Positions 12,070 to 23,874 of a DNA stretch of 64,000 nucleotides are shown piece by piece. The notes beneath the pieces are model-generated. The model did not search any database. It saw only the letters and a program-made list of their open reading frames with translations, and was not told where the DNA came from. The translations under genes and the position numbers were made by a program. Every line of letters starts with the position of its first letter. The stretch's first letter is position 1. This DNA is from Sipunculus nudus (Eukaryota; Annelida; Sipuncula; Golfingiida; Sipunculidae), in NCBI GenBank assembly GCA_026874595.1, contig CM049314.1, positions 59,377,300 to 59,441,299 on the forward strand. Direction: 5' to 3'.

Positions 12070-13689
12070 CTACTTACCTTCTTAAGTCTAAATACAAGTG
12101 AGATCTTAGGGTAGAAAATCCTCAAATGAGCAGCTAGAAGGCTTAAATGCATGTAAGTGGGGGCGCTTCCATATATATTCAGTACTTGGCAGATTGGTTG
12201 TAAGATTTGTCATTATCGATTGAATATACAGAGAAAAGCGTGATATGGATTCGCCTTCCGATAATTAGCACTTTGTGTTTCCAAATGTCAGATATTTCTT
12301 ACAGGTTGTGTGATTATTAGAGATGCTGTGAATATTTTTAACAGTGGCTAATGCAGGGTCAAACATTCCCTGTTCGTTAAGTTCGTTAAGGATGAGAGTT
12401 ATAGAGCCACAGGATGGGTCAGTTGCTTCAAATGAAAGTTGCCATTTGCATCGATGCATTTCATAACTTTAGCGGTTGAGCTGAAATTACGCAGGTTTAA
12501 CAACGATGAGGAATATGTTGTGAAAGGTGCTCATTAGGTAAGGTTGCGAATGGACGTCTCTGATTAACCCCCTTGCCGTGTTCTGATACTTTTCTAAGGA
12601 TCACGCTCTTAAAACCAGCATTATTTCTGTCTTTTCTGTAAAAGATATGTTATTTCTGACTTATTCTGCGTACAGATTAATGAGCTGTGGGGGATTCCTA
12701 CTGAAGTAGGTTTTAATAATGTCTCTGCGGCGGATACATGAGCTGGTTTATTTGGAAAATGTCAGTAAACACAGTGCGAGTACTGTGGTCAATGTTGACA
12801 AACATAAAAGCCATGTAACCGAAGGTGGTCGGTAGCGGTGTCCAGCTTTAGGCTAAGTCCCTACAACCCGTTGAGAAGACTCAATCTTGAGATGATTGGC
12901 TTTATATATATATAAACCCCCAGCCCAGTGGTTTCCCGGTACTAGCGCTTACCGATCCGAATCGTCCAAAAGCCAGTTCGTCAGTTTGATTTTCACTTTT
13001 GATGACACAATTCACCATATAACATAATGTGCGCCTGTGAGGTCTGTGTAAAATTAACTCATTCCGCCATTGTTTTCTTGTTTATTTGTCTGCGGTTCCC
13101 AGTGAAAAATATATCGGCAAGTTAGACGAAAATCACATTTTTATGAAGTATTTAATCATGGACGTCTATTTATTTTTCACTGGGAAATATGTGCTGATTG
13201 ACCTTAAAATCGGCGTACTTTAACTGAGAAAGGGGGACATGAACATTTTACATCCGAGGATAAGATAACATTCCTGATGTTTCACCTTAATAAGATTATT
13301 TCTCATTTGTACTAGAAGTAAGTGCACGCGCTTTCGTCATAAAATCCGACATGTAACATGGCATTTTAAAGAGACCATTTCACATATCAGTAGTTACATA
13401 TATACGAAATATAGTTTTTGTTTTCAATTTGAAGGATATTGGTATCTGCCAGTGTGTCTTTCTGCCTACAACTATACACAAGTGGAGAAAAGGTTGTACC
13501 AGGCGCAGTCAGTGGTGCAAAATATAAAAATAGCGCGCATGCCACCTTTTGGCCGTAATGCACTACTTAAAATTCTTGATTGTTCGAGCTTCCAACCGAT
13601 GTTTCTTCTGTTTTCTTCTTTCAGTATACTCAGCTTCATTAAACACACATATATATATATATATTTATAAACTTATTAATTTTACATGG
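12070..13689. repeat. Duplicated non-coding segment of GPCR unit 2
   Basis: Matches 20925-22509 in copy 3 over its whole length. It includes a conserved 'tatatatatataaaccccc' promoter-like stretch (about 12905-12922 and 21693-21712) followed by 'gcccagtggtttcccggtact', and a loose inverted repeat CCCAGTGAAAAATA / TATTTTTCACTGGGA at about 13097-13188. No convincing coding frame is seen. Confidence 0.65.
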
Positions 13690-13908
13690 ATTGTACAAAT
13701 AGCCATTAAACATAATCAAGGCACGCTCCAAGGCCCCGATGGTGGCGTCCGGTATTCTTTATTGGTGGTGGAAACCTGAGAACCCCAAGATAATCACTGG
13801 TCTGGGACGGGCAACTACAACACACTCTCATAGCCACACCGGGGATCGAACCCGAGTCGCCAGCGGAGAGAGCCGAGCGATTTACTCCTCGACGGTCCAC
13901 GCCCAAAC
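13690..13908 (-). mobile_element. tRNA-derived SINE, copy 1
   Basis: Read on the minus strand, it starts GTTTGGGCGTGGACC and has a pol III B box GGTTCGATCCC at about 13843-13853 (GGGATCGAACC on plus). A body segment contains TTCTCAGGTTTCCACCACCAATAAAG, written here across two parts: TTCTCAGGTTTCCACC and ACCAATAAAG. The body resembles mollusc SINE central domains as I remember them; the exact family is not assigned. A paralogous copy is at 22510-22725 in the duplicated unit, so insertion predates that duplication. Confidence 0.6.
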
Positions 13909-14830
13909 TAATATTTATTTGTTTATCTTGACCTATTTCAAGTGGTCCTACACTTTTACCGTGGGGGGGGGGGTGATGAAAGTTGGCTTTCAAAGATAGT
14001 TCGGTGCTTGCCATTATCTAGTTCAATGAAAATTATAATTCGAAGCATTATAAGCATGATACCTTCTTGGTTTCACCATTGCAAGATTTTGAGATGGCAA
14101 GGGGTTGACGGTCGGTCATCTATTTTATTAGAACAAAGGTAGTTTTTTAAACGGACGGGGCGTGCCATTAGTTATTTTATTAGAACAAAGATTTTGAGGG
14201 GCCCCCGCCCATTACAGTTTTATCAGAGCAAGTTTGAGAAGAGATAAGTCGGAAAAGACGTCCGGCGGAACAACAAATAAATGTACTGGCGTTTTAAAAT
14301 ATATAGAGACAGAGATGGTTTGCCGTGCTCTTTTATCTCCCATCAAAACTTTGTGTAGAAGTGAAGGGCAAGGAGATGTGCTACTGTAATAAAAAATTCG
14401 TATTTGATCTTACTTTTGACTGGAATCGATTTTCTGCAGTATTTAAGCCTTGTGCCTGCCCAGAAGAGACTTATATGGGTTGATGAGTTGATTTCTATAT
14501 CAGTATTTATGAACACTGTATTAATACTTTGTGCAAAACCTGTTTGTGCCCAAGATGTCTTATTTTCACAAACGGACCTTTTGACACATTATTAGTTACT
14601 GGTGACAATTTTCACCTGATATTGAATTTGGATCTTCACCTAATTTTCAAGCTAAATGACCTATCGTAACTTTCACTCCTACTGCTCACTTACGGGAAAC
14701 CGCGTGGGGTTTGGAAATTCATTAGGAGGCCAGGGGTAAGGGATTTGGAAAGGTTGGAGAATGTTTCCCTTTTGATAATCGATGGCAGACACCCAGTATA
14801 ATAAAGTTTTAATGTTCACATCATCATTAT
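13909..14830. other. Unassigned non-coding stretch
   Basis: Contains a G-run (13966-13975) and two similar short segments, 'ttttattagaacaaag' near 14126 and 14176. No gene or recognised element is seen. It has no counterpart in copy 1 and is not seen in copy 3, whose homology ends at the SINE. Confidence 0.5.
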
Positions 14831-14831
14831 A

Positions 14832-15510
14832 AGCCCTGTCACACTTCTGCGTATGCTAATTCCTTATGAGTTGCGCATTAATTTTTTCATTCGCACTCGC
14901 ACGCACAATACGCACCTTATTTGCATTTCATTTTTTTGTGTAAGCTTTATGTACGTGGGCCTGCGCACAGTACGGCCGAGTACGCGCTGTTACGCAGGTC
15001 ATAAGTTAGAAATATAACGCTCATCGGTCCCGGATTGGTCGTGCCCGGCGAGTACGCTAAGTGTTCGTGGGGGATAAGCGGGTCATACGCGTGAATACAC
15101 TGACCTCCCCGCACGCACCCCGTCAACGTATATAAGCCCCGTACATCGGCTCGTATACATAGCGCATTTGCAGCGCAGATGCAACGCACGCTGAACGAAA
15201 TCTTAGCAAAAGTCGATGTATTGTACGAGTAAGTACCGTTTACCCGGCGAACAGGCAGTACATTTTACTTAATTGTAATTTTATGAGAAACACACAGCTA
15301 GCATGCAGATAGTGTACTTGCCGTATATTCAGGGTAAAGTTTTGGTATAAATACGATGACTTCTCGTGACTCCAGCGGGCATACGCACGGAATACACTCG
15401 GCATTCGTCGGATGTGCGTCAGGCATACGGTGGGCATAAGTCGGTGCATCCAATATACGCTCTGCATGCGCAACGCATACGCATCTCATACGCAATGGAT
15501 GCGCTGAAGC
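14832..15510 (+). mobile_element. CpG-rich TACGCA-rich segment, possible Harbinger-type transposon remnant
   Basis: Starts AGCCCTGTCACACTTCTGCG, reminiscent of termini of PIF/Harbinger-type elements (from memory). It is full of TACGCA/GCGTAC words, unlike its AT-rich surroundings. A TATATAAG at 15129-15136 is followed by ATG at 15179 and a short frame (MQRTLNEILAKVDVLYE) ending at a perfect splice-donor GAGTAAGT (GT at 15229-15230). This could be a promoter and first exon of a transposon gene. No matching right terminus or transposase is seen, so the assignment is weak. Confidence 0.3.
15129..15136 (+). promoter_or_regulatory. TATA-like box before short exon-like frame
   Basis: TATATAAG sits 43 bp before an ATG at 15179 inside the CpG-rich segment. 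The spacing is reasonable for a core promoter with a short leader. Confidence 0.3.
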
Positions 15511-15689
15511 CGTTACTTTTATTCTAGATGTGTGTCACAAATGAGTCAAAGTAATCGAACATTTTCGATTTAAAGCCTGTACTACCGGACTGTGTTACAG
15601 GAGTATCGGAAGGTTGTCACATTTAACGCTTCATCTTTATCTTCTGACGAACCACTTCGACAATGATGCAACAGTTAGCAAAATTCAGG

Positions 15690-17300
15690 AAATGTGGAAC
15701 AAGAGAGAAAGAGAAAGAGAGAACGAGAGAGAGTGAGAGAAAAAGAGAGAGAGAAAATGAGTGAGACAGAGATTTATAAACTACAGAGCATTAACTGGAT
15801 GGAGAGAAAGAGAGAGGGAACATGAAAACGAACGAGAGCGAGGAAGAGAGAGACACCGAGAGATAATGGTTGAGAGAGAACGAGAGAGATAGAACGATAG
15901 ATTGAACAAGAGAATGAGACGGAGATAGAAAAAATAGAGGGAGAGAGAGAAAGAAATGACGAGTGAGAGAGACATCCAGAGAGAGAGGGAACGGGGAACA
16001 GATGGGGAGAGAGATCGGGAAAGAGATAGACCCAATTGTTTATACTACAGAGCCACAACTGAGAGAACGAATGAAAGTGAACGAGAGAGACAATACAAGA
16101 GAATGAAGGAGAGAGGGAGAAGAAGGGAGGAGAGAGAGACAGAGTGAGACACATAGAGACAGACAGAGAAACAGAGAGAGACGCAGAGAGAGAGACAGAG
16201 AGGGACAAAGAGCGGCATAAAGAGACAGAGGGAGACAGAGAGAGATAGGCAGAGAAAGAGGCAGTGGGAGAGACAGAACAGATAGTGACAGAGAGAGAGA
16301 CAGAGACACAGATTGAGTGAGAAAGAGAAACAAAGAGAGACAGAGAGGGACACACGCAGACACACAGAGGGAGAATGAGAGAGAAAGAGAGAGAAAGTTA
16401 GAAAAAGAGAGACACAAAGAGTGACAAGAAGAGAGAGACAGGGACAATGAGAGACAATGCAAGAGGACGAAAGAAGGAGAGAAGAAAAAGAGAAAACAAG
16501 GATAAACAGAGAAAGAGAGATAGAGAGATAGAAATAGACAGCGTTAGAGAAGAGAGAGAGAAGAGAGAAAGAAAAAGAGAGACAACAAGAATGAGAGATT
16601 ACAAGAGACAAAGAGAATTACAACAAGAGAGAAAGAAAGGGACAACATGAGAGAAAGAGAGAGACATCGAGAGAGACAGAGAGAGACAGAGAGTGACAGA
16701 GAGAAACAGAGAGAGAAAAAAAGAGAAAGAGAGACAACAAGAGAGACAGGGAGAAACAAAAAGAGCAACAGATGGAGATAACAAGAGAGAAAGAGAGAGA
16801 CAACAAGAGAAAAAGAGAGAGACAACTAGAGAGAAAGAACGGGAGACAGTTAGGGAGAGAGATACAGACCCAGTTTTATATACTTCTGAGTCACAACTGA
16901 GTCTAGGAGAGATTGAGAAAGAGGAGAGAGCACAAGAGAGAGAGGACAAGAGAAAGAGAAGAAAAGGGAAGAAAAGAGAAAAAAAGAGGGGAAACAATAA
17001 ATAGAGAGGGAACAAGAGAGAAATAGGACAAGAGAGTAAGAGAGAGAGAAAGAGGAAAAGGACGAAAGAAAGGACAACAGAGAGAGAAAGAGAGAAGGGA
17101 CAAGAGAGAGATGACAAGAGAAAGAGAAAGAGGGAAGGGACAAGGGAGAGGACGAAAAAGAGAGAGAGAAATAGAGATAGAAATTAGAGAAAAAATTAGA
17201 GAACGGAGGAGGGAGAAATGAACCAGATAGAGAGAACGCGAGAAAGAACGGGGAAAGAATGCGAGGGAGAGATAGGGAGTGAACGTGAGAAAGAGAGAGA
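15690..17300. repeat. GA-rich polypurine block 3 with hairpin cores
   Basis: About 1.6 kb of imperfect GAGA/GAGACA polypurine, preceded by flank homologous to that before block 1 and followed by the shared tail. Cores occur at about 15775-15800, 16027-16063 and 16865-16905. The last has AGACCCAG opposite CTGAGTCT. Long frames here are low-complexity artefacts. Confidence 0.9.
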
Positions 17301-19142
17301 TGCATTCAAATCCGGTCGAAATGACCATCCGACCAATGGACCAGCCGGTGGTCGTGTAAGTGTCGTATATATTGTGGATGTCATTTTCTTCGCGGGCTTT
17401 TCAAATTCAAATATTCTCGATTAAGAAATTATCCCGAAAAAAGAAACCTCTTCGTGAAAATCCCAGATTTTTTTTCTCAGGAAAAAGAAGCCTACCACAC
17501 ACATACATTTATATATATATATATTAATATATATATATATATATTACACCGGTTTTATTTTATATTATACAAAATTTAAACGACCTTATTAACAGTTCCT
17601 ACCATTTATCCATTTTAATCAATGTATTATTATATTTTACAGGACTGATTTTCCGATGTTCCCTTTATGTACTAGTATTTCTAATTATCTTATTTATTCG
17701 TGAGTGAAATGTATAACGTGGCTAGGTGATTGCAATTCTTATTTTAATATAAATTTAATGAGAATTACGAGAATTATGGCACCCCTTTACGATGTTTCCT
17801 ATATATACTTGTATTTCTCATTTTCCAGTTTATTAAAGAGTGAAATGCCTAACATGGCAGAAAATTAAACCCTTTGTACCAAAACGGATCTGATATGCGA
17901 ACATGTTTGGTCTTGAACTGACAGGAATAAAGCAAGGTGTGTCCGCTGTATTTCAATCAAAATAAAAATCAATCAATTCAACAGAGGTTTATGGTAGGTC
18001 CATCGACCGGTACAGTACATTAACTTTCCAATGCTTTGCTATCTGTTAAATTACACGGAGAACTCACATCAATATCAACTTACAGAAAGTATACTTAATC
18101 ATGTAATGCCAGGAAGTAAAAATAAGATCAAATGAAGCATTTTAAACTCCCTCACTAGTGCTTTAGAATAAACTAAGCGGGCAAGGCTAAAGCTTACAGA
18201 AATAAAATCCATCCGTTCAACAGAAGTTCATGGCAGGTCCGCCGACCGGTACAGTTCTTTTACGTTCCAATTCTCTGCCATCTGATAAATTACACGGAGA
18301 TAATCACATCAATAAAACATAGGGAGAATATACTTAATCATGTTATGATTAAGAATAAGAGTAAAAAATAAGATCAAATGAAGCTTTAAACTTCCTCACT
18401 TGATAAGCGCTTTAGAATAAACTAAGCTTGCAAAGGCTGAAGCTTACAGAGAACAGTCATACACGTTTATACATTTATTTATTATTCATAAAATCAGAAA
18501 AAAATATGAACGCAGTCGCTACTAACATGCCTCAACGGCTAGCATGAAAAAAAACCTTCTGAGGTCTACAGGCATTTCGTCCAGCTTGAGCCTCCACCAC
18601 GGCATTTTTGCAGTAATTCACTGATCTTGCTTGTTTATATTCATCCACCGGTAGGAGTCTTTTGGTGCTGCGTACAGTTCAGCTTTTGCTTATTTTGCAT
18701 TAAGTGAGAGTGTAATTGTTTCGGCTTGGTACTCACGTAAAATATCACTTGTCCATTTTATAATTTACCTAGTTCTCTACTCCTGTAATAACCACGTCGA
18801 CTTAATCAGCTGTATCTTTCAAGCACAGTAAAATAATGACAATATTATGAAATTTTAAAATTAATTTTAACAAAAACAATTTGATTAGTGAGATTAATTT
18901 CAAATGATGAAAGAAAGAGGACACTGGATTTCAGACTTATATCATTCATTTCAAGACATACTTCCAAATATATATGCAAGTTGCAAAACGTACCGCATTC
19001 CCTTGCGCACGATCTGCAACAGTCATTATTACCACATCACTTTAGATTATTCGTTTCTCTAGATTGGATTGACGGTTAAAATATGTGGAAGTTGTTGTCA
19101 CAAACTGATACAGATTGATATTCAATCACAATTGTACAATAT
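17301..19142. repeat. Segmental duplication, copy 3 distal part, with internal duplication
   Basis: Matches 8751-9640 and then the downstream flank of the GPCR units. Within it, about 17968-18200 is repeated in tandem as about 18201-18440 (shared 'ttcaacagaggt/agtt', 'accggtacagt', 'aattacacggaga', 'aagatcaaatgaagc', 'cttacag'), a local 235-bp duplication absent from copies 1 and 2. I see no coding sequence. Confidence 0.7.
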
Positions 19143-19945
19143 TGTCACAGGTGCTCTTTTTATTTTGTGACACGGGCGTAACTCCTGTTGTAGCACTCGT
19201 GTCTGGCCGCGTATTACATTCTATGTTTAATCCGTACTGGTTGAACTCTCGTTGTCATGTAAGCCTTGGGTTTTCACGCCTGGCCAAGGTCACGTGATGA
19301 GCCTGGTATGTAGAGATACACAGCGCTGTTTTTCCAGAGAATTCCTAAAACACGTGCTTACTGTGTTGTGCAAGATCCTATGGACTGTTCGAGAAGTAGA
19401 AAATCCTCGGGGTGAAGAGTATAAAAGGGGCTGTGTTTAAGCAGGAGGCAGAGAGAGAGAGCAGCAGAGCAGATTCAAGCGGACGCAGAAGCGTGTGTCA
19501 GGACCTTATCCGACGAATGCGGCAATTATAGATTTTCAAGACTTTCTCCTGGATTTAATGCATGTGGACTTCAGTTTACTTTCTGGATTGTTGCAAGAGC
19601 TTTACACTGGACTGTCATTCTCCCAGAGTTTACATTTAAAGGACTTATCGTTGTGACGGTGTTGGTATCCAGGTACTGTACACATTATTTTCTGTGTGAT
19701 TGTATTGACTTGTTGCTATACCGCTGTTTTACTGTATAATTGTATTGATTTATTGTATTTTATTTTAGGGTTGTTTTAAGAATAAATTATAGTTATTTGT
19801 TAACAAAAAAACACTGGCTTCTTTATTCATTCCCAAAGACATTTTACGCTGCCTAGTGTTACAGAATCTGATTTTTGTTTTATCTCCATTACAAAATTTG
19901 TGTTCATCACGCATACGTGATCTGTTTATATTAGGTTCCGTAACA
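19143..19945 (+). mobile_element. Solo LTR of the same family (copy 2, 803 bp)
   Basis: Begins TGTCACAGG and ends CCGTAACA, flanked by ATAT on both sides (19139-19142 and 19946-19949). The empty site is preserved in copy 2 near 10215-10235 ('aattgt..aatatatactcc'). TATAAAAG at 19420-19427 and AATAAA at 19781-19786 fit an LTR promoter and polyadenylation signal. It shares its 3' half with the LTR at 11200-12065 but sits at a different position in the duplicated unit, so the two are independent insertions after the duplication. Confidence 0.75.
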
Positions 19946-20006
19946 ATATATACTCCGAGAGTTATATTGAAATAACTGTATAAGTCCAACACTATTTTAC
20001 CATGGA

Positions 20007-20906
20007 TCAGACCTCACCAATGTCAGCTACACCAGTTTGAAATTCTCTGTTTTCAGGTCTTCTCATGATTTTCCTTAAATTCATCTTCAATGATTGTTTA
20101 ACCTTTTTACTGAAGAGAAGGAAGAGAAAACTGTTGAAAATAGATCCACTGTAGGTACACCAGAACGGCCAGAAATTTGAGCTTTCTTAAATAGCAGAGG
20201 AAACAAGCTTCTATTGTATACAGCGAAAACAGCGATTAAGCCCCTGTAGAATTAAAAGCTTGTAGTATCGGGTTTGGTATTATTGGAACGTCGGCCGGTT
20301 GTACCTGTAAGCGTTTTATTTTAATCCTTTGACGAACCACCACGAGTACCATCCAACTGTTTGCACAAGTAAGGACACTTAGTTAGAGTAGATAAACAAC
20401 ACGCCCAGCGTAATATTAATAGATATTTTTCTCGTGGTTGTGAAACGATATACGGGCTGATGGGTAATATTTGTACGTATATTTTAGAGCTGAAGGCCCC
20501 CAAAGGGCCAGAAAAATTACCCATACCAACGCACAGGCCACACGCACCCTTGTGTGTGTAACGAGAACAGCTGATCGCAGGGGTTTGACGATGATGATTG
20601 TTTTGATAACAGAAAATGTTGATGCCATAGCTAATGACATAGTCGACAGGAAAATTAACATTAACCTTTGAAAAGTTCCTAAAATTCTTCCAGGGTCAAT
20701 GTCAAATACGGACTTATACATCCTATAATTTTCAACAGAAAAGCGCAGGAAAATATTGAAAGCAAAAGGGGAAACACGTTATCTCTGCGGACATCTTGAC
20801 AAAGCAAAATCCCGATAATAGTTGTTATGTTGAAAAGTTAATTGCAAACTGCTAACCAAGTCACTATCACATTCTTGGTAGCACCCACTACATTGTCATA
20901 ACCCAT
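20007..20906 (-). pseudogene. GPCR paralogue 3, decayed
   Basis: Collinear with the receptor at 3602-4516. The best-preserved part is 20416-20721, which keeps TM3 to TM4 including FSVIKTIIIVKPLR and the ALVWVI / ALWGPSAL motifs, so the IKT variant is ancestral to the cluster. Stops and shifts occur after 'HEKNIY' and before TM2, and a segment near TM2 is lost. The start-equivalent codon at 20904-20906 reads ATG. It is probably not functional. Confidence 0.8.
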
Positions 20907-22509
20907 CTTCAATGCTGGGTACAGCTATATGACTACGTACCTTCTTAAGTCTAAGTACAAGTGAGATCTCCCGGTAGAACATGTCCAAATGAAAAGCTAG
21001 TAGGCTTAAATGCTTGTAAGTTGGCGCGCTTTCATATTTTTTTAGTACTTGGCAGATGATTAGGCCACCGGATTGGTTGGGAGATTTGTCATTTTCGATT
21101 GAATATACAGAGAAAAGCGTGATATGGATTCGCCTACCTATAATTAGCACTTATTGTTTCCAAATGTCAGATATTTCTTACATATTTCTTGTGTGATTAT
21201 TTGAGGTGCGGTGAATATTTTTAACAGTGGCTAATGCAGGGTCAAACATTCCGCAAAAGTTAAGTTCGTTGGGGCGGGGGGGGGGGGGGGGTGGGGGGGG
21301 TATAGAGCCACAGGATGGGTCAGCTGCTTCAAAATTCAGTTGCCATTTGCATCGATGCATTTCATAACTTTAGCGGTTGAGCTGAAATTATGCAGGGTTC
21401 ACAGCGATGTGGTATATGTAATGAAACGTGCTAATTAAGTACGATTGCGAACAGACGTCTCTGATTAACCCTCTTGGCATGTCCTGGTACTCTCACACCT
21501 TAAAGCTAGCTATACATTTGTCTGTACTGTAGCTGCTATGTAATTTCTGCCTTCCTCTGAGTACATATTAATGAACTGTTGGTGATTCCTGCTGATGTAG
21601 GTTCTACCAATGCCTCTGCGACGGATACATGAGCTTGTTTATTTGAAGTCCCTACGACCCGTTGAGACGACTCCATCTTAAGGAGATTGGCTTTATATAT
21701 ATATAAACCCCCCAGCCCAGTGGTTTCCCGGTACTGGCGCTAACCGATCCGAATCGTCCAAACTTCAGTTCGACAGTTTGATTTTCACTTTTGATGACAC
21801 AATTCACCATATAACATAGAAATTGCTAGAATGGCGCCTCTGAGGTCTGTGTAAAAATTTACTCATTCCGCCATTGTTTTCTTATTTATTTGTTTGCGGT
21901 TCACAGTGAAAAATAAATTGGCGAGTCGGACGAAAAATCACATTTGTATGAACTATTTAATCATGTTCGTCCATTTATTTTTCAGTGGGAAATATGTGCT
22001 GATTGATCTTAATATCGGCGTATTTTAACCGAAAAAGGGGAACCTGAAACATTTTATATCCGAGGATAAGATGATATTCCTGATGTTTTACCTTAATGAG
22101 ATTATTATTTCTCATTGGTGCTAAAAGTAAGTGCACGCGCTTTCGTCATAAAATCCGAAATGTACATGGCATTTTAAAGAGACCATTTCACATATCAGTA
22201 GTTACATATATATAAAATATACTTTTTTCAATTCGAAGTATATTGGTATTTGCCAGTATGTCTTTTTTTAAATTGTTTGCCTACAACTATACACAAGTGG
22301 GGAAAAGGTTGTACCAAGCGCAATCAGTGTTCCAAAAAAATATAATTAAAGCGCGCATGCCACCTGTTGGCCGTAATGTACTACTAAACATTTTTGATTG
22401 TTCAAGCTTCCAACCGGTGATTCTTCTGCATTCTTCTTTCATGTTACTCAGTTTCATTAAATATATATATTTTGTATATAATTATAAACTTATTTATTTT
22501 ACATCGATT
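20907..22509. repeat. Duplicated non-coding segment of GPCR unit 3
   Basis: Homologous to 12070-13689. It includes a long G-run at about 21274-21300, the conserved TATATATATATAAACCCC stretch near 21693 and flanking non-coding DNA. No gene is seen. Confidence 0.65.
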
Positions 22510-22725
22510 GTACAAATAGCTATTAAACATAATCAAGACACTCTCAAAGGCTCCCACGATGGCGTCCGGTATTCATTATCGGTAGAGGAAACCTGAGAAC
22601 CCCAAGATAATCACTGCTCTTGGACGGGCAAGTACAACACACTCTCATAGCCACACCGGGGATCGGACCAGAGTCGCCAGCGTAGAGAGCCGAGCATTTT
22701 ACCCCTCGACTGTCAACGCCCAAAC
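22510..22725 (-). mobile_element. tRNA-derived SINE, copy 2
   Basis: Collinear with 13690-13908. Its B box on the plus strand reads GGGATCGGACC, with one change from the first copy. It begins GTTTGGGCGTTGACAG on the minus strand. The position at the end of the duplicated segment shows it was inherited with the duplication. Confidence 0.6.
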
Positions 22726-22759
22726 ATATATATATATATATACCTAAACTTAAAACACG

Positions 22760-23840
22760 CTGGAACATCTTGTTATTATACCGAGTTTCACGCGCTGCCG
22801 GTATCGGCACCCGGGCGATCATCAGATAACTGACGCTTGTTGGGGACCCAGCTCTAACTGTTACTGTCTTTTTTTACACGGTTCGGTGGCTTCAGGTGTC
22901 GGCATTTCGAAATTAATTCACTTCGCCTGTTAAGTAGGATTATTGACCTGACGCTTTTGTGGGGCAGTATGGTGTATTTCTCCTCCATACAGAAATTACA
23001 TTGGTCCGAGGTTCGTTACATTGTGTTAGAGTGTTGGTTTATTTCCCAGGTGGTAGAATTTTTTATTTGTTTTCTCTTCAGGGTCCAAACGTGCTTCGAA
23101 AGTTCCGTTTCTTTTACGAAACGTTCACTGCGAAATGATATGTTGTGGTTGTTGTACCGAGTTTTGAATGGGCCACTCGCCAATCCGATGTACTGAGCGG
23201 TTTGGTGTTCGGTCTTTACCGTCACTTTGTAAACAATATTGCTAGCAAGGCAATTCCCGTCTAAGGGACATGTGTTTTTTACCCTACAGTTGCAGTTTTT
23301 TTCGCTGGTTTCTTGGTTATTTTTTGCAATGTTTTTTTTATGGACTGTAATTATTTGCATTATATTTCTCATGCAACTGTAGTTGATTTGAATTGTATTT
23401 TTGTCAAAGATTTTGTGTAGTTTGTTGTTCCGTTGGAAGTATTTTTTTATCAGAATTGTGAGCCGACATTTGTTTAGACGTTCTTGCCGCATGGTGGGTT
23501 ATACCAAATCATCTTTCTAGCTCTGTTTCTTTTCTTTCGTTGTTGTCCATTATCGCCGATTCCCGTATTGTAATGGACGCATTCATTGTACCCTGCTTTC
23601 TTTAAGGCTGAATTATAAATTGGAACGGCATCGTCAAATATTTCTTTTCTTGGTGATAATTGTGTGAGTCTTTTCCCGATTGCCTACGGCAAGTTTCTTT
23701 TGATAGCTGACAGGTGATTTGCTTCGAAAGTTCCTTTTCTTTTTCGTAACGTTCACTCCGAAATGATTTGTTGATGTTGTTGTACCGAGTTCTGAATTGG
23801 CCGTTCGCCAATCCGATGTACTGAGCGGTTTGGTACGGAG
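22760..23840 (-). mobile_element. Penelope-like retroelement remnants, two partial copies in tandem
   Basis: On the minus strand, 23492-23016 encodes the C-terminal part of a Penelope-like element. It has a Cys-rich linker (CNCRVKNTCPLDGNC) and a GIY-YIG endonuclease core (NIVYKVTV, then QYIGLASGPFKTRYNNH). After a frameshift near 23015, CNFCMEEKY and LNRRSELISKCRH complete the typical C-terminus (about 22890-22990). Upstream, 23838-23700 holds a second GIY-YIG piece (YIGLANGQFRTRYNN) fused directly to a piece of the more N-terminal RT end (NDAIPIYNSALKKAGY in shifted frame). So a truncated upstream copy abuts a longer copy, the partial-tandem arrangement known for these elements. Frames are broken throughout and the RT domain itself is missing, so the element is dead. 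Confidence 0.75.
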
Positions 23841-23874
23841 CCCCGTAAGGGTTATGAGTAAAAAAATATTTATC

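Noticed and set aside
13843-13853. Possible functional tRNA gene
   Set aside because: Only a B-box-like arm is convincing. No cloverleaf with an acceptor stem can be built, and the sequence continues into a SINE body.
21274-21301. Long G- or C-runs here and at 25250-25268, 44893-44908 and 46965-46984 as G-quadruplex or regulatory sites
   Set aside because: Single uninterrupted homopolymers in repeat-rich DNA. Lengths may be unreliable in the assembly, and nothing nearby gives them a role.
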